Below, in pieces: positions 26,871 through 38,370 of a stretch of 42,291 nt of DNA (position 1 is the first letter of the stretch; each line of letters opens with the position of its first letter). This DNA comes from Pseudomonadales bacterium (GTDB taxonomy: Bacteria > Pseudomonadota > Gammaproteobacteria > Pseudomonadales > Pseudohongiellaceae): positions 1 through 42,291 of the forward strand of contig JAJDSZ010000104.1 of assembly GCA_022827425.1 (NCBI GenBank). The letters are read 5' to 3'. The translations under genes were made by a program, and so were the position numbers. Below the pieces are notes generated by a model that worked only from the letters and a program-made list of their open reading frames with translations, made no database searches and was not told where the DNA came from.

Positions 26871-26904
26871 GCGGCGCTCCCGGCAACGGGACGCCGCTTT
26901 TTTT
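26871..26904 (+). terminator. Rho-independent terminator after amtB
   Basis: GCGGCGCTCCCG and CGGGACGCCGC form an 11-bp stem with one bulge around GCAA, followed by seven Ts (26898-26904). The rsmE stop on the other strand (26905-26903) overlaps the T-run, so the structure may serve both convergent units. Confidence 0.9.
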
Positions 26905-27637
26905 ATGTCATGTCGCCGTAGCGATGCTGCACGATGGCCAGCACCGCCAGCGGCGCGGTTTCGGTTCGCAGGACGCGCGGGCCAAGCCGAACGACACCAT
27001 AACCGCAGCGCGCGGCCAGCTTGCGTTCGGGTTCGGCGAATCCGCCTTCCGGGCCGGTGACGATTCGCAGGCGATTGCCCGGCAGCGCTTCCGGCAGGCT
27101 TTGCGCGCCCGCCGGGTCGAACAGCAGACGTTCACGGTCCGGCTCGGGCGGCCGCGACAGAATTTCGTCGAGCGGTTTTGGTTCGCTGAAATCGGGAATG
27201 CGAAAGCCGCCGGATTGTTCCACCGCGCTGACGGACACCCGGCGCCAGTGCCCGAGCCGACTCGCCGACCGGTCCGTCGGCGGTTTCTTCTCTCCCCTGG
27301 CGCTCAGGAAAGGCGTAATGCGGCTGACACCGAGTTCGACGGATTTCTGGATGGCCCAGGTCATGCGGTCGCCCCGGGAAAGGCCAAGACACAGCTCGAT
27401 ATCGAGCTTCGGCATTACCGCTTCGCGCAGCCGCCGGCCGAGCCGCAGTTCGGCGTGTTTCTTGCCCAGATGCTCGATGCAGGCGACAAACTCCCCATCC
27501 TTGGCGTTGAACACGTATACGCAATGGCCTTGCCGCAGGCGCAGCACATTGCCGAGATAGTGGGCCACGTCGGCTTCGAGCCGCAGCGGCGCGTCTTCCG
27601 CCAGGGAGTCTTCGCAATGCAATCGGGTATGGCGCAT
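26903..27637 (-). CDS. rsmE: 16S rRNA (uracil1498-N3)-methyltransferase (RsmE)
   Basis: RsmE methylates U1498 of 16S rRNA with S-adenosylmethionine. The 244-residue protein has the family start MRHTRLHCEDSLAEDAPLRL, HYLGNVLRLRQG and the SPOUT knot motifs VTGPEGGFAEPE and RLGPRVLRTETAPLAVLA near the end. It lies 13 bp after metF as the last gene of the SAM-cycle run, which is sensible for a SAM-consuming enzyme, though the link may be accidental. Confidence 0.92.
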   Translation of the reverse strand: MRHTRLHCEDSLAEDAPLRLEADVAHYLGNVLRLRQGHCVYVFNAKDGEFVACIEHLGKKHAELRLGRRLREAVMPKLDIELCLGLSRGDRMTWAIQKSVELGVSRITPFLSARGEKKPPTDRSASRLGHWRRVSVSAVEQSGGFRIPDFSEPKPLDEILSRPPEPDRERLLFDPAGAQSLPEALPGNRLRIVTGPEGGFAEPERKLAARCGYGVVRLGPRVLRTETAPLAVLAIVQHRYGDMT

Positions 27638-27650
27638 GGCGGCGGCAAGA

Positions 27651-28499
27651 TCAGCGGCGCTGGGAAAGATCCAGATTTTCCCAGATTCTGCGCACCGGCC
27701 CAGCCAGATTCAGGGAGTAGAAATGCAGGCCAGGGGCGCCGCCCGCAAGCAGGCGTTCACAAAGCTCGCTGACCACCTCATCGCCGAATTCACGCAGCCC
27801 CGCCTGGTCATCGCCGAAATCCGCCAGCCGCCGCGCCAGCCAGGCAGGAATTTCAGCGCCGCATTTTTCTGAAAACGCACTGAGCCTGGCAAAATTGGTG
27901 ATGGGCATGATCCCTGGAACGATCGGCAGGTCGATGCCTGCCCCGCGGCAGGCTTCCACAAAGCGGAAATACGAGTCGGCATTGAAAAAATACTGGGTAA
28001 TGGCGGAGTTCGCCCCGGCGGCGACCTTCTGCCGAAAGTACTCGATTTCCATGGCGTAGCCCGGCGATTCCGGGTGAATCTCGGGATAGCAGGCAACTTC
28101 GACATGGAAATGGCCGCCGCTCTCCCGGCGAATGAACGCCACCAGGTCCCTGGCGTAAAACACCTTGGCCATTTTCAATTGCGCCGGCCGCAGGTCGCCG
28201 CGCAGGGCCACGATGCGGCGGATGCCGGCGTCGCGATAGACCCGCAGCAACTCGCGGACCATATCGAGATCCTGGCCTGTGCTTGAAATATGCGGCGCGA
28301 GTTCCGAGCCTGCCGCGCAATAATCGAGCACGATTCCCCGGGTGCCTTCCTTGGAGGAACCGCCGGCGCCATAGGTTACCGAAAAGAAATCCGGCCCGAG
28401 CGCCGCAAGTTCGGCGTGGACGCGGTCGAGTCCTGTCCTGCCTTCAGCGGTTCTGGGCGGGAAGAATTCGACGCTGAAATTGGCTGCCGGGGCTGCCAT
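27651..28499 (-). CDS. metF: 5,10-methylenetetrahydrofolate reductase (MetF)
   Basis: MetF reduces methylene-THF to methyl-THF with a flavin, supplying the methyl group for methionine. The 282-residue protein has FSVEFFPPRT near the start with the catalytic glutamate, TYGAGGSS, RIVALRGD, AAGANSAITQYFFNAD and PGIMPI. ATG 28499 is preferred; a GTG at 28529 would share a base with the ahcY stop and add ten residues. It follows ahcY in the sahR-metK-ahcY-metF run. Confidence 0.94.
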   Translation of the reverse strand: MAAPAANFSVEFFPPRTAEGRTGLDRVHAELAALGPDFFSVTYGAGGSSKEGTRGIVLDYCAAGSELAPHISSTGQDLDMVRELLRVYRDAGIRRIVALRGDLRPAQLKMAKVFYARDLVAFIRRESGGHFHVEVACYPEIHPESPGYAMEIEYFRQKVAAGANSAITQYFFNADSYFRFVEACRGAGIDLPIVPGIMPITNFARLSAFSEKCGAEIPAWLARRLADFGDDQAGLREFGDEVVSELCERLLAGGAPGLHFYSLNLAGPVRRIWENLDLSQRR

Positions 28500-28528
28500 C
28501 TGGAATGCCTGCGGGCCGGGACAGCACA

Positions 28529-29929
28529 CTAGTAACGATAGCTTTCCGGCTTGAAGGGGCCGTTCACCGGCACGCCGATGTAGTCTGCCTGTTCCCGGGT
28601 CAACCGGGTGATGACGCCGCCGAATCCCTGCACCATCAACGCCGCCACTTCCTCATCAAGTTTCTTGGGCAACACGCTCAGGGTCACTTCCCGCTCGGGC
28701 TCGGGCCTGGCGGCGAATTTGCCCTGGTACAGGTGAATCTGCGCCAGCACCTGATTGGCGAAGGAGCCATCCATTACCCGGGACGGATGGCCCGTGGCAT
28801 TGCCGAGATTGATCAGGCGGCCTTCGGACAGCAGGATCAGGTAGTCCTCGGGATGTTCCCTGCCGCGGCGGAAGATCCGGTGCACCTGGGGTTTGACGAG
28901 TTGCCATTCCCAGTGCTCGCGCATGTAGGCGGTGTCGATCTCGTTGTCGAAATGGCCGATATTGCAAACTACCGCGCCAGCCTTGAGCTTTTGCAGCATC
29001 AAGCCGTCGCAGACATTGGTATTGCCGGTTGCGGAGACGATCAGGTCGAGGCTGCCGAGCAGTTCGGCGTCCACCGCTTCCAGCCGGCCGGTGTTTTCGC
29101 CGTCGCGCCAGGGGGAAACGACCTGAAAGCCGTCCATGCAGGCCTGCATGGCGCAGATCGGGTCGGCCTCGGCGATTTTCACGATCATGCCTTCCTGGCG
29201 CAGGCTCTGGGCCGAACCCTTGCCCACGTCGCCATAGCCGATCACCAGCGCATTGCGGCCGGCGAGCAGCATGTCGGTGCCGCGCTTGACGCCGTCGTTG
29301 AGGCTGTGGCGGCAGCCGTACTTGTTGTCGTTCTTGGACTTGGTCACCGAATCGTTGACATTGATCGCGGGCACTTTCAACTGGCCCGCTTCGAGCATTT
29401 CCTGCAGGCGGTGAACTCCGGTGGTGGTTTCCTCGGTGATGCCGTGAACGCCGTCAAGCACGGCGGGATACTTCTCGTGCAACATGGCGGTGAGGTCGCC
29501 GCCGTCATCGAGCACCATGTTGGCGTCCCAAGGCCGGCCGTCCTTGAGAATCGTCTGCTCGATGCACCATTCGCCTTCGGCTTCGCTCTGGCCTTTCCAG
29601 GCGTAAACCGCAACGCCTTCCGCGGCGATGCAGGCGGCGGCGTGGTCCTGGGTGGAAAAGATATTGCACGAGGACCAGCGCACCTCCGCGCCGAGCTCCA
29701 CCAGGGTTTCGATCAGCACGGCGGTTTGCACCGTCATGTGCAGGCAGCCGAGGATTTTCGCCCCCTGCAGCGGCTTGCTTCCCGCATAGCGGCTTCGCAG
29801 GGCCATCAGCGCGGGCATTTCATTTTCGGCGAGGCTGATTTCCCGGCGGCCGTAATCGGCCAGGGAAACATCGGCGACCTTGAAGTCCGGCAGCGGACAA
29901 TCCCGCCGCTTGATCATGGGGTGATTCAT
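28529..29929 (-). CDS. ahcY: S-adenosylhomocysteine hydrolase (AhcY)
   Basis: AhcY splits S-adenosylhomocysteine into adenosine and homocysteine with tightly bound NAD. The 466-residue protein shows [16 protein letters not shown], the NAD-binding [30 protein letters not shown] and the C-terminal FKPESYRY that reaches the neighbouring subunit. ATG 29929 has GGGAG eight bases upstream. It stands 46 bp after metK. No S-adenosylhomocysteine riboswitch was seen in that gap; control seems to be by the SahR-type regulator at the head of the cluster. Confidence 0.96.
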   Translation of the reverse strand: MNHPMIKRRDCPLPDFKVADVSLADYGRREISLAENEMPALMALRSRYAGSKPLQGAKILGCLHMTVQTAVLIETLVELGAEVRWSSCNIFSTQDHAAACIAAEGVAVYAWKGQSEAEGEWCIEQTILKDGRPWDANMVLDDGGDLTAMLHEKYPAVLDGVHGITEETTTGVHRLQEMLEAGQLKVPAINVNDSVTKSKNDNKYGCRHSLNDGVKRGTDMLLAGRNALVIGYGDVGKGSAQSLRQEGMIVKIAEADPICAMQACMDGFQVVSPWRDGENTGRLEAVDAELLGSLDLIVSATGNTNVCDGLMLQKLKAGAVVCNIGHFDNEIDTAYMREHWEWQLVKPQVHRIFRRGREHPEDYLILLSEGRLINLGNATGHPSRVMDGSFANQVLAQIHLYQGKFAARPEPEREVTLSVLPKKLDEEVAALMVQGFGGVITRLTREQADYIGVPVNGPFKPESYRY

Positions 29930-29975
29930 TGGCTCAACTCCCGCCGCTGCTGCGGCTCAAGCCCCCGCCCCCGAT

Positions 29976-31157
<1,182 letters not shown>

Positions 31158-31172
31158 GGGTTGTCTTCCGGC

Positions 31173-32189
31173 CTATCGGGAGCGGGCGTCGCGCTTCTTG
31201 CTGAACATCCGCATCTGGATCTGGAATCCGTTGCGCAGCCCGAGAAAGGAGCCCTGGTGGTCTTCAAGGCCCGCCTGACCGGCCCAGTCGTGCAGATCGT
31301 CGGTGTCGAATCCGAGCCAGAGGTCGCCGCAGGATTCCCGCACCCAGTCCTGGTCGTGACGGGTCAGATCGCAGATCAGCAGCGTGCCCGAGGGCGCCAG
31401 CAGGCGGGCGCAGTCCTTTATGGTCATGGCCGGCGACGGAATATGATGCAGCACCATGTCGAAGATGATGAGATCGAATTGCCGGTCGGTCACCGAGCGG
31501 GATTCGCCCAGCAGGAATTCAATTCCCTTGTGACCTGCGGCGGCAACGGTGGCGCGGGCTTTTTCCAGCATGTCCGGCGAGTTGTCCAGGGCGGTGAGGC
31601 GCTGGAACCGCTCGGCAAGCTCGGCAAGCAACTGCCCTTCCCCGGGGCCGACTTCAAGCACCCGGGCCTGCTTCTCCAGCCCGAGGCCGGCAATCACGTC
31701 GTGCAGGTTCGCGCAATACTGGTCATGGGCAACAATCAAACCCTGCTTTTCGCGGAACTTGTCGGCATTGCGGCGGAAAAACTGCAGCGAGGAGAGGCCG
31801 CGCTCCTGCTGGATCTGACGAATCTTGCGATTTTGCGAGGTCGAAATCGGCAGGGTATCGATGGCTTCCAGGATATGGCGGCGGCTCTCGGCAAAATCCG
31901 CGTGATCGTGCACCAGTGTGCGGCGGTAGAAGATCGAAGTGCCTTCGCGCCGGGTGGAAAGCAGACCGGCCTGCAGCAGGATCTTGAGATGGTGGCTCAG
32001 CGCCGATTGGCGAATATCCAGTATGCGACACAATTCGAGGACACTGAAGGACTCGCTTTTCAGCAGCCGCAGGATTTGCAGCCGCAGACTGTCCGCCAGG
32101 GCCTTGTGCAGGGCGGTGAGGGTAAGCAGGGGCTCGGCCACCGGCCGGGGGCTGCTTTCGTACAGTATGGAAGCGGGATTGGTGCTCAT
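31173..32189 (-). CDS. sahR: SahR-type ArsR-family regulator with methyltransferase-like sensor domain
   Basis: The 338-residue protein joins an ArsR-type winged helix (LELCRILDIRQSALSHHLKI, about residues 51-70) to a class I methyltransferase fold (motif I VLEVGPGEGQLL; FDMVLHHIPSP). This is the layout of SahR, a repressor of SAM-cycle genes that senses S-adenosylhomocysteine. Here it lies at the head of metK-ahcY-metF, which strongly supports that role. The ArsR metal-binding CxC pattern of arsenic sensors is absent. ATG 32189 is chosen over the ATG-like start at 32252, which would lie in the operator. A real methyltransferase activity is not excluded. Confidence 0.85.
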   Translation of the reverse strand: MSTNPASILYESSPRPVAEPLLTLTALHKALADSLRLQILRLLKSESFSVLELCRILDIRQSALSHHLKILLQAGLLSTRREGTSIFYRRTLVHDHADFAESRRHILEAIDTLPISTSQNRKIRQIQQERGLSSLQFFRRNADKFREKQGLIVAHDQYCANLHDVIAGLGLEKQARVLEVGPGEGQLLAELAERFQRLTALDNSPDMLEKARATVAAAGHKGIEFLLGESRSVTDRQFDLIIFDMVLHHIPSPAMTIKDCARLLAPSGTLLICDLTRHDQDWVRESCGDLWLGFDTDDLHDWAGQAGLEDHQGSFLGLRNGFQIQMRMFSKKRDARSR

Positions 32190-32230
32190 TGCGATTGCAG
32201 GCAGGCGAAACGGGAGCGAACAATAGCAAC

Positions 32231-32259
32231 ATTGGACCCCGACTGCAATCATTTATCAA
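32231..32259 (-). promoter_or_regulatory. Possible promoter of sahR-metK-ahcY-metF
   Basis: On the minus strand TTGATA (32259-32254) lies 17 bp before TCCAAT (32236-32231). The -35 box falls within the palindromic operator, so bound repressor would block it. The -10 match is only partial, so this is tentative. Confidence 0.4.
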
Positions 32260-32274
32260 AATATTTTGATAAAT
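32251..32274. promoter_or_regulatory. 24-bp perfect palindrome, likely SahR operator
   Basis: ATTTATCAAAAT and its exact reverse complement form a 24-bp palindrome 62 bp before the sahR start. The AT-rich site stands out in GC-rich DNA. ArsR-family proteins bind such dyads as dimers, and its place at the head of the SAM-cycle cluster indicates autoregulation and control of the downstream genes. It could also affect tkt, 250 bp away on the other strand. Confidence 0.8.
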
Positions 32275-32525
32275 ATTTCGATGCCTCCTGAATTCATGAG
32301 GTCCGCGGGTACACAGGGGCCATTCGGGAGAAAACAGGAACCCGACGGCGGCGCGGGATTCCGGGAGCAAAACGCGGGCCGCCGCGATAATGAAGGCAAT
32401 ACGGTGTGTGCCGGGCTCGGGCGTACCGGGCTCGCTGGCATCTGCCTTGCATCTGCGGGACAATAGCCACCCCGGGAGACTGCACCGCAGATCCCCGCAA
32501 ATCAAGCCCGACCAGGAGTTAGTTG

Positions 32526-34529
32526 ATGGCCGCTACGGCCTTGCCGCGCAGGCAGCTCGCCAATGCCATTCGCGCCTTGAGCATGGACGCCGTGCAAAAG
32601 GCAAAGTCCGGCCATCCCGGCGCTCCCATGGGCATGGCCGACATTGCCGAAGTCCTCTGGAACGACTGGCTAAAGCACAATCCGGGACATCCGCAGTGGT
32701 TCGACCGGGACCGTTTCGTGCTGTCCAACGGCCATGGCTCGATGCTGATCTATTCACTGCTGCACCTGACCGGCTACCACCTGTCCATGGACGAGCTGCG
32801 CCGGTTCCGCCAGCTTCACTCCATGACCCCGGGCCATCCCGAATTCGGCTACACCCCCGGCGTCGAAACCACCACCGGGCCGCTCGGCCAGGGGCTCGCG
32901 AATGCCGTCGGCATGGCCATTGCGGAAAAGACCCTTGCCGCCCAGTTCAACCGGCCCGGGCACGAGATCGTCGATCATTACACCTGGGTATTCGCCGGCG
33001 ACGGCTGTCTCATGGAGGGCGTCAGCCACGAAGCCTGCTCGCTGGCGGGAACCCTCGGCCTCGGCAAGCTGATCGTGTTCTACGACGCCAACGGCATTTC
33101 CATTGACGGCGAAGTCGAAGCCTGGTTCTCGGAAGACGCCATGGCCAGATTCTCTGCCTACGGCTGGCATGTGCAGGATATCGACGGCCACGACCCGGAG
33201 GCGATCAACCAGGCGATTGCGGCGGCCAGGGACGAGACCGGTCGACCGAGCATGATCCAGTGCCGCACGATTATCGGCTTTGGCTCGCCCAACAAGCAGG
33301 GCACCGCAGCCACCCATGGCGCCCCGCTAGGCGAAGACGAAGTCCGGGCGGTGCGGGAAGGACTTGGCTGGCCCCATGCGCCCTTCGTGGTGCCGGAAGA
33401 GATCGCCGCCGCCTGGAATGCCACCGAAACCGGCTTCATGGCGGAAACCGCGTGGAAGGAGAAGCTGGTCGAATACGAAGAGGAGTATCCCGAGCTGGCC
33501 CTGGAATTCGTGCGCCGCATGAAAGGCGAGTTGCCGGGCGATTTTGCCGGACGCGCCGGGGAATTCATCCGCCAGCGGCAGCAGGATGGCGCCCATATCG
33601 CCAGCCGCAAGGCTTCCCAGGATTGCATCGAGGTCTTTGGCGCCCTCCTGCCCGAACTCATCGGCGGCTCGGCGGACCTGACCGGCTCCAACCTGACGCT
33701 GTGGTCCGGCAGCCGCTCCCTTGCCGACGCCGACGACGGCAACTACATCTATTTCGGCGTACGGGAATTCGGCATGACCGCCATCGCCACGGGGATTGCC
33801 CTCCATGGCGGCTTCATTCCCTATTGCGCGACTTTCCTCATGTTCATGGAATACGCCCGCAACGCCGTGCGCATGGCCGCGCTGATGAAGCAGCGCAGCA
33901 TCCTGGTCTATACCCACGATTCCATCGGCCAGGGTGAAGACGGCCCCACCCACCAGCCCATCGAGCAACTCGCCAATCTGCGCACCACGCCGAACCTGTC
34001 GGTTTGGCGCCCGTGCGACAGCGTCGAGGCCGCCGCCGCCTGGCAGGCCGCCATCGAGCGGCGGGACGGCCCCACCGCGCTGGTGTTCACCCGCCAGACC
34101 ATCCCCCACCAGGAGCGCACGGACGAACAGGTGGAGTCGATTTCCCGGGGCGGCTATGTGTTGATCGACTGCGAAGGCGAAGCCGAAGTGTTGGTGATCG
34201 CCACGGGTTCCGAGGTTGCGGTGAGCGCCGAAGCCGTGCGCGAGCTGCAAGCCGAAGGTATTGCCGCCCGCCTGATTTCCCTGCCCAGCGTCGATGTGTT
34301 CGAACAGCAGGATGCGGCGTGGCGCGAATCGGTGCTGCCCGCGCACCTGCGCAAGCGCGTTGCGGTGGAAGCCGGGACGGTGGACTATTGGCGCAAGTTC
34401 GTCGGCCTCGACGGCTGTGTGGTCGGCATGACGACCTTCGGCGAATCCGCCCCCGGTGCCGTGCTCATGGAGCATTTCGGTTTCACCGCGGAGCGTGTCG
34501 CCGCCGCGGCGCGGTCACTCCTGAACTGA
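32526..34529 (+). CDS. tkt: Transketolase (Tkt)
   Basis: Transketolase transfers two-carbon units between sugar phosphates with thiamine diphosphate. The 667-residue protein has [11 protein letters not shown], the ThDP motif [13 protein letters not shown], the second-half [16 protein letters not shown] with the catalytic Glu, and [24 protein letters not shown] 32526 has AGGAG seven bases upstream; a TTG directly before it is possible but unlikely. It heads tkt-epd-pgk-fba. The 250 bp upstream to the operator holds no recognised gene. Confidence 0.96.
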   Translation: MAATALPRRQLANAIRALSMDAVQKAKSGHPGAPMGMADIAEVLWNDWLKHNPGHPQWFDRDRFVLSNGHGSMLIYSLLHLTGYHLSMDELRRFRQLHSMTPGHPEFGYTPGVETTTGPLGQGLANAVGMAIAEKTLAAQFNRPGHEIVDHYTWVFAGDGCLMEGVSHEACSLAGTLGLGKLIVFYDANGISIDGEVEAWFSEDAMARFSAYGWHVQDIDGHDPEAINQAIAAARDETGRPSMIQCRTIIGFGSPNKQGTAATHGAPLGEDEVRAVREGLGWPHAPFVVPEEIAAAWNATETGFMAETAWKEKLVEYEEEYPELALEFVRRMKGELPGDFAGRAGEFIRQRQQDGAHIASRKASQDCIEVFGALLPELIGGSADLTGSNLTLWSGSRSLADADDGNYIYFGVREFGMTAIATGIALHGGFIPYCATFLMFMEYARNAVRMAALMKQRSILVYTHDSIGQGEDGPTHQPIEQLANLRTTPNLSVWRPCDSVEAAAAWQAAIERRDGPTALVFTRQTIPHQERTDEQVESISRGGYVLIDCEGEAEVLVIATGSEVAVSAEAVRELQAEGIAARLISLPSVDVFEQQDAAWRESVLPAHLRKRVAVEAGTVDYWRKFVGLDGCVVGMTTFGESAPGAVLMEHFGFTAERVAAAARSLLN

Positions 34530-34546
34530 CATCCGCTTCGCCCGCA

Positions 34547-35563
34547 ATGACACTCAGAGTCGCCATCAACGGATACGGCCGCATCGGTCGCTGCGTGCTG
34601 CGCGCCGCCTGCGAGGCGGGACGGCGCAACGGCCTGCGCATTGTCGCCATCAACGATGTCGCCGAACCCGCCACCATGGCCCATCTGACCCGCTACGACA
34701 GCACCCACGGCCGCTTTCCCGGCGACGTGGAGCTCGTTGAAGGCAAGCTCGTGGTGGATGGCGAAACGATCAGCCTGCTTTCGGAACCGGACGTGGCGGC
34801 CCTGCGCTGGCCCGATGTGGACCTGGTCATGGAATGCAGCGGCGCCTTCCACGATGTGGCCACCGCCCGGCTGCATCTTGCCGCCGGCGCCGGGCGGGTG
34901 CTGTTTTCCCAGCCGGCCCGGAGCGATGTGGATTTCACCATCGTCTATGGCGTCAACCACGAGCGGATTCCGCCCGGTTCCCGGATCTTGTCCAATGCCT
35001 CCTGCACCACCAATTGCATCGTGCCGGTGCTCAAGGTGCTCGACGAGGCGTTTGGCATCGAGGCGGGCGCCATCACCACGATTCACTCGGCGATGAACGA
35101 TCAGCCGGTCATCGACAGCTTCCACCATTTCGACCTGCGCAAGACCCGCAGCGCCATGCAGTCGATCATTCCCGTGGAGACCGGGCTGGCCAGGGGCATC
35201 GTCCGCATCCTGCCGCAGTTGGCCGGCAAGCTCCAGGCCCAGGCCATCCGCGTGCCCACGGTCAATGTTTCCGCGATGGACCTGAGCCTGCGCTTTGCCC
35301 GCGCCGCCGCGGCGGCGGCGGTGAATCAGGCGATCATCGACGGGGCCCGCCATCTGCCGGCAAAGGTTCTCGGTTATACTCGCGAACCGCTGGCTTCCTG
35401 CGACTTCAATCACGATCCGCGGTCGGCGGTGGTGGACCTGAACCAGACCGGGGAAGTCTCCGGTCTCGTCAAGCTTTTGGTCTGGTTCGACAACGAATGG
35501 GCCTACGCCAACCGCATGCTCGACGTAGCCGAATACCTGCACAAGCAAGCGCCGCTCGAATGA
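34547..35563 (+). CDS. epd: Erythrose-4-phosphate dehydrogenase (Epd), GAPDH family
   Basis: A 338-residue GAPDH-family protein with INGYGRIGR, the catalytic NASCTTNCIVP and WFDNEWAYANRMLD. Several segments fit Epd better than glycolytic GAPDH: AHLTRYDSTHGRF, TIHSAMNDQPVIDSFH, DLRKTRSAMQSIIPV and SCDFNHDPRSAVVD. Epd oxidises erythrose 4-phosphate in pyridoxal phosphate synthesis, and the epd-pgk-fba order is that of E. coli and Pseudomonas. The start ATG 34547 follows 18 bases after tkt and has no strong ribosome binding site, so coupling is likely. Some GAPDH activity cannot be excluded. Confidence 0.87.
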   Translation: MTLRVAINGYGRIGRCVLRAACEAGRRNGLRIVAINDVAEPATMAHLTRYDSTHGRFPGDVELVEGKLVVDGETISLLSEPDVAALRWPDVDLVMECSGAFHDVATARLHLAAGAGRVLFSQPARSDVDFTIVYGVNHERIPPGSRILSNASCTTNCIVPVLKVLDEAFGIEAGAITTIHSAMNDQPVIDSFHHFDLRKTRSAMQSIIPVETGLARGIVRILPQLAGKLQAQAIRVPTVNVSAMDLSLRFARAAAAAAVNQAIIDGARHLPAKVLGYTREPLASCDFNHDPRSAVVDLNQTGEVSGLVKLLVWFDNEWAYANRMLDVAEYLHKQAPLE

Positions 35564-35570
35564 GAAACCG

Positions 35571-36758
35571 ATGACTGACTCCTTTCTGCGCATGGAACAG
35601 GTGGAACTTGCCGGCAAGCGCGTGCTGATCCGGGAAGATCTCAATGTGCCGCTGACCGCCGGAGCCGTGGTCAACGACAACCGCATCCGCGCCGCCCTGC
35701 CCACGATTGAAGCCGCGCTGGCGGCCAATCCGTCGCGGATCCTGCTCATGTCCCACCTCGGCAGGCCGGTGGAAGGCGAGCCGGTCGCCGCCCAGAAAGA
35801 ATTCTCCCTGGCGCCGGTGGCGGCCCGGCTGTCCGAATCGCTCGGGACCGAGGTGCCGCTGCTTGTTGATTATCTGGATGCGGACGCTATCCTGCCCGAC
35901 GCCCGGGTCTGCCTGCTCGAGAACGTGCGGCTGAACCGTGGCGAGAAGGCTGCCGACCCCGGGCTTGCGGCAAGCTACGCGGCCCTGTGCGATGTTTTCG
36001 TCATGGACGCCTTCGGCACGGCCCACCGCGCCCAGGCCAGCACCAGCGGCGTGGCGCAAATCGCCGAAACCGCCTGCGCCGGACCATTGCTCAGCCGGGA
36101 ACTCGACGCCATCGCCCAGGCCATGAGCGAGCCCGCAAGGCCCTTGCTCGCCGTCGTCGGCGGCGCCAAGGTTTCCGGCAAACTGGAACTGCTGCGCAAT
36201 TTGTCCGGCCTGGCTGATTGTCTGCTGGTGGGCGGCGGCATCGCCAATACCTTCCTGCTTGCCGCGGGTCATCCCGTGGGGCGCTCGCTATGCGAAACCG
36301 GACTTGTGGGAGTCGCCAGGGAACTCATGGACAAGGTCGATATTCCCCTGCCTGTTGACGTTTGCGTGGCCGGGGAATTCAGCGCCGATGCGACGGCCGC
36401 GGTGAAAGCCGTCCATGAAGTGGGCGCGGACGACCTGATTCTCGATATCGGACCGGAAAGCGCCCGCCGCAATGCCGGGTTGATCGCCGCCATGGGAACC
36501 ATCCTCTGGAACGGCCCCATGGGCGTGTTCGAGTTCCCCGCCTTTGCCGCCGGAACCGAAAGCCTCGCCAAGGCCATTGCCCGAAGCCCCGCGTACAGCC
36601 TTGCCGGCGGCGGCGAAACCGTCACCGCCATCGAGCGGTTCGATGTGGCGGGCGGGGTATCCTTCATGTCCACCGGCGGCGGCGCCTTTCTTGAAGCCGT
36701 GCAAGGCGCCACGCTGCCAGCCATTGCCGCTCTCGCCGGGAGGGCGAAAATCCGTTAA
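35571..36758 (+). CDS. pgk: Phosphoglycerate kinase (Pgk)
   Basis: Pgk transfers phosphate between 1,3-bisphosphoglycerate and ADP. The 395-residue protein has [18 protein letters not shown], the long helix [24 protein letters not shown] and the C-terminal NGPMGVFE and STGGGAFLE nucleotide-site motifs. ATG 35571 lies seven bases after the epd stop. It is the third gene of the tkt-epd-pgk-fba run. Confidence 0.96.
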   Translation: MTDSFLRMEQVELAGKRVLIREDLNVPLTAGAVVNDNRIRAALPTIEAALAANPSRILLMSHLGRPVEGEPVAAQKEFSLAPVAARLSESLGTEVPLLVDYLDADAILPDARVCLLENVRLNRGEKAADPGLAASYAALCDVFVMDAFGTAHRAQASTSGVAQIAETACAGPLLSRELDAIAQAMSEPARPLLAVVGGAKVSGKLELLRNLSGLADCLLVGGGIANTFLLAAGHPVGRSLCETGLVGVARELMDKVDIPLPVDVCVAGEFSADATAAVKAVHEVGADDLILDIGPESARRNAGLIAAMGTILWNGPMGVFEFPAFAAGTESLAKAIARSPAYSLAGGGETVTAIERFDVAGGVSFMSTGGGAFLEAVQGATLPAIAALAGRAKIR

Positions 36759-36790
36759 TTTCCGTCAAACAGCATTCCTTGGGAGGAACC

Positions 36791-37873
36791 ATGGCCCTGA
36801 TCACACTGCGACAACTGCTCGACCACGCCGCCGAGAACGACTACGGCGTGCCCGCCTTCAACGTCAACAATCTGGAGCAGGTGCGGGCCATCATGCAGGG
36901 CGCCGACGCCGCCGGCAGTCCTGTGATCCTGCAGGCCTCCGCCGGGGCGCGCAAGTATGCCGGACCCAATCTGCTGCGGCATCTGATCCAGGGCGCCGTG
37001 GAGGAGTTCCCCCATATCCCCATCGTCATGCACCAGGACCACGGCGTCTCGCCGGCGGTTTGCCAGCGTTCGATCCAGCTTGGCTTCACTTCGGTCATGA
37101 TGGACGGCTCGCTCGGCGAGGACGGCAAGACTCCCATGGATTTCGAGTACAACGTCCGCGTCACCCGCCAGGCGGTGGAAATGGCCCATGCCTGCGGAGT
37201 ATCGGTGGAAGGCGAGATCGGCTGCCTCGGTTCGCTGGAAACGGGAATGGCGGGAGAAGAGGACGGCATCGGCGCAGAGGGCAAGCTCACCATGGAGCAA
37301 TTGCTCACCGATCCCCAGGAAGCCGAGGACTTTGTCGAGGCCACCGGCGTCGATGCGCTTGCCATCGCCGTGGGCACCAGCCACGGGGCCTACAAGTTTA
37401 GCCGCCCGCCCACCGGCGACATTCTCGCCATTGACCGGATCAAGGAAATCCACGCCAAGATCCCCGCAACGCATCTGGTGATGCACGGCTCATCCTCGGT
37501 ACCCCAGGAATGGCTCCAGGTGATCAACGAGTTCGGCGGCGAAATCCCGGAAACCTACGGCGTGCCGGTGGAAGAAATCCAGGAAGGCATCCGCCATGGC
37601 GTGCGCAAGGTCAATATCGATACCGACCTGCGGCTTGCCTCAACCGGCGCCATCCGCCGCTTTCTCGCCCGGAACCGGTCGGAATTCGATCCGCGCAAGT
37701 TCCTCGCGCCGGCAACCAACGCCATGCGCGACATCGTCAAGGCCCGGCTCGAATCATTCGGCTGCGCCGGCATGATCGACCGCATCGGCAAGATCCACAA
37801 TCTCGAGGAAATGTCGGTCCGCTACGCCACCGCAAGCGGCTCGGCAAAATGTAAAGCAAAATGGCATCAATAA
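36791..37873 (+). CDS. fba: Class II fructose-bisphosphate aldolase
   Basis: The enzyme cleaves fructose 1,6-bisphosphate with a zinc ion. The 360-residue protein begins [27 protein letters not shown] and has the zinc/substrate motifs [24 protein letters not shown] and HGSSSVP. It belongs to the CbbA-like class II type. ATG 36791 follows GGGAGGA. It stands 32 bp after pgk. The C-terminal KCKAKWHQ is basic and beyond the fold core. Confidence 0.95.
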   Translation: MALITLRQLLDHAAENDYGVPAFNVNNLEQVRAIMQGADAAGSPVILQASAGARKYAGPNLLRHLIQGAVEEFPHIPIVMHQDHGVSPAVCQRSIQLGFTSVMMDGSLGEDGKTPMDFEYNVRVTRQAVEMAHACGVSVEGEIGCLGSLETGMAGEEDGIGAEGKLTMEQLLTDPQEAEDFVEATGVDALAIAVGTSHGAYKFSRPPTGDILAIDRIKEIHAKIPATHLVMHGSSSVPQEWLQVINEFGGEIPETYGVPVEEIQEGIRHGVRKVNIDTDLRLASTGAIRRFLARNRSEFDPRKFLAPATNAMRDIVKARLESFGCAGMIDRIGKIHNLEEMSVRYATASGSAKCKAKWHQ

Positions 37874-37896
37874 GAGTATCATTGCGCTCCCGTCAC

Positions 37897-37911
37897 AAAA
37901 CCCGGGTTTTT
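37897..37911 (+). terminator. Possible terminator after fba
   Basis: AAAACCCGGGTTTTT is a perfect palindrome with a T-run, 23 bases after the fba stop. Folded as a hairpin it has only a short stem (five pairs around CCGG), so it is a weak candidate. Confidence 0.4.
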
Positions 37912-38098
37912 CTTCGAAAAATTCGGTGTTTGTAACAATTCGTTGCCATAATTGTCTGCCCCGGGACTCGCAGATTCAGTATAAAATCGCGGGAGCAACA
38001 GCGAAGGCTGTCAGGGGAAGGTGCTCCGGCGCGAATTTCGCGGGAGACGAACCGAGTCGCAATGGCGATTCACCAATTTTTGGACTCAAGAGAGAGAT

Positions 38099-38308
38099 AT
38101 GTCAGAGCTAGTCGAAGGTACAGTAAAGTGGTTCAATGATGAGAAGGGATTCGGCTTCATTGAACGCCAGGAAGGAAAGGATGTCTTCGTACATTTCAGC
38201 GCCATCAATGGCACTGGTCGCCGTACCCTGCACGAGGGCCAGCGGGTCAGCATGCAGGTGAGCCAGGGTCAGAAAGGTCCCCAGGCGGAAAACGTAACTC
38301 CACTGTAA
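38099..38308 (+). CDS. Cold-shock domain protein (CspA family)
   Basis: A 69-residue single-domain nucleic-acid chaperone with both RNA-binding motifs, KGFGFIE (RNP-1) and VFVHFSAI (RNP-2). It begins [16 protein letters not shown]. The ATG at 38099 has a purine-rich AGAGAGA upstream. About 225 bp of leader separates it from fba, as is common for csp genes, whose long leader can control translation at low temperature. It converges with rpiA after 62 bases. Confidence 0.95.
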   Translation: MSELVEGTVKWFNDEKGFGFIERQEGKDVFVHFSAINGTGRRTLHEGQRVSMQVSQGQKGPQAENVTPL

Positions 38309-38370
38309 ATCGCTTCAGGCCCGCATCCGCCGGTGCAAGCTGGTGGGCGCGGATTGCCCTGTTGCCACTT

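Noticed and set aside
29930-29975. S-adenosylhomocysteine riboswitch before ahcY
   Set aside because: The gap is only 46 bases and shows no riboswitch-like pairing; the SahR-type regulator explains control.
31173-32189. Arsenic or metal sensor of the ArsR family
   Set aside because: The metal-binding cysteine pattern is absent, a methyltransferase domain is fused, and the neighbours are SAM-cycle genes rather than resistance genes.
34547-35563. Ordinary glycolytic GAPDH
   Set aside because: Several segments and the tkt-epd-pgk-fba order fit erythrose-4-phosphate dehydrogenase better, though overlap in activity remains possible.
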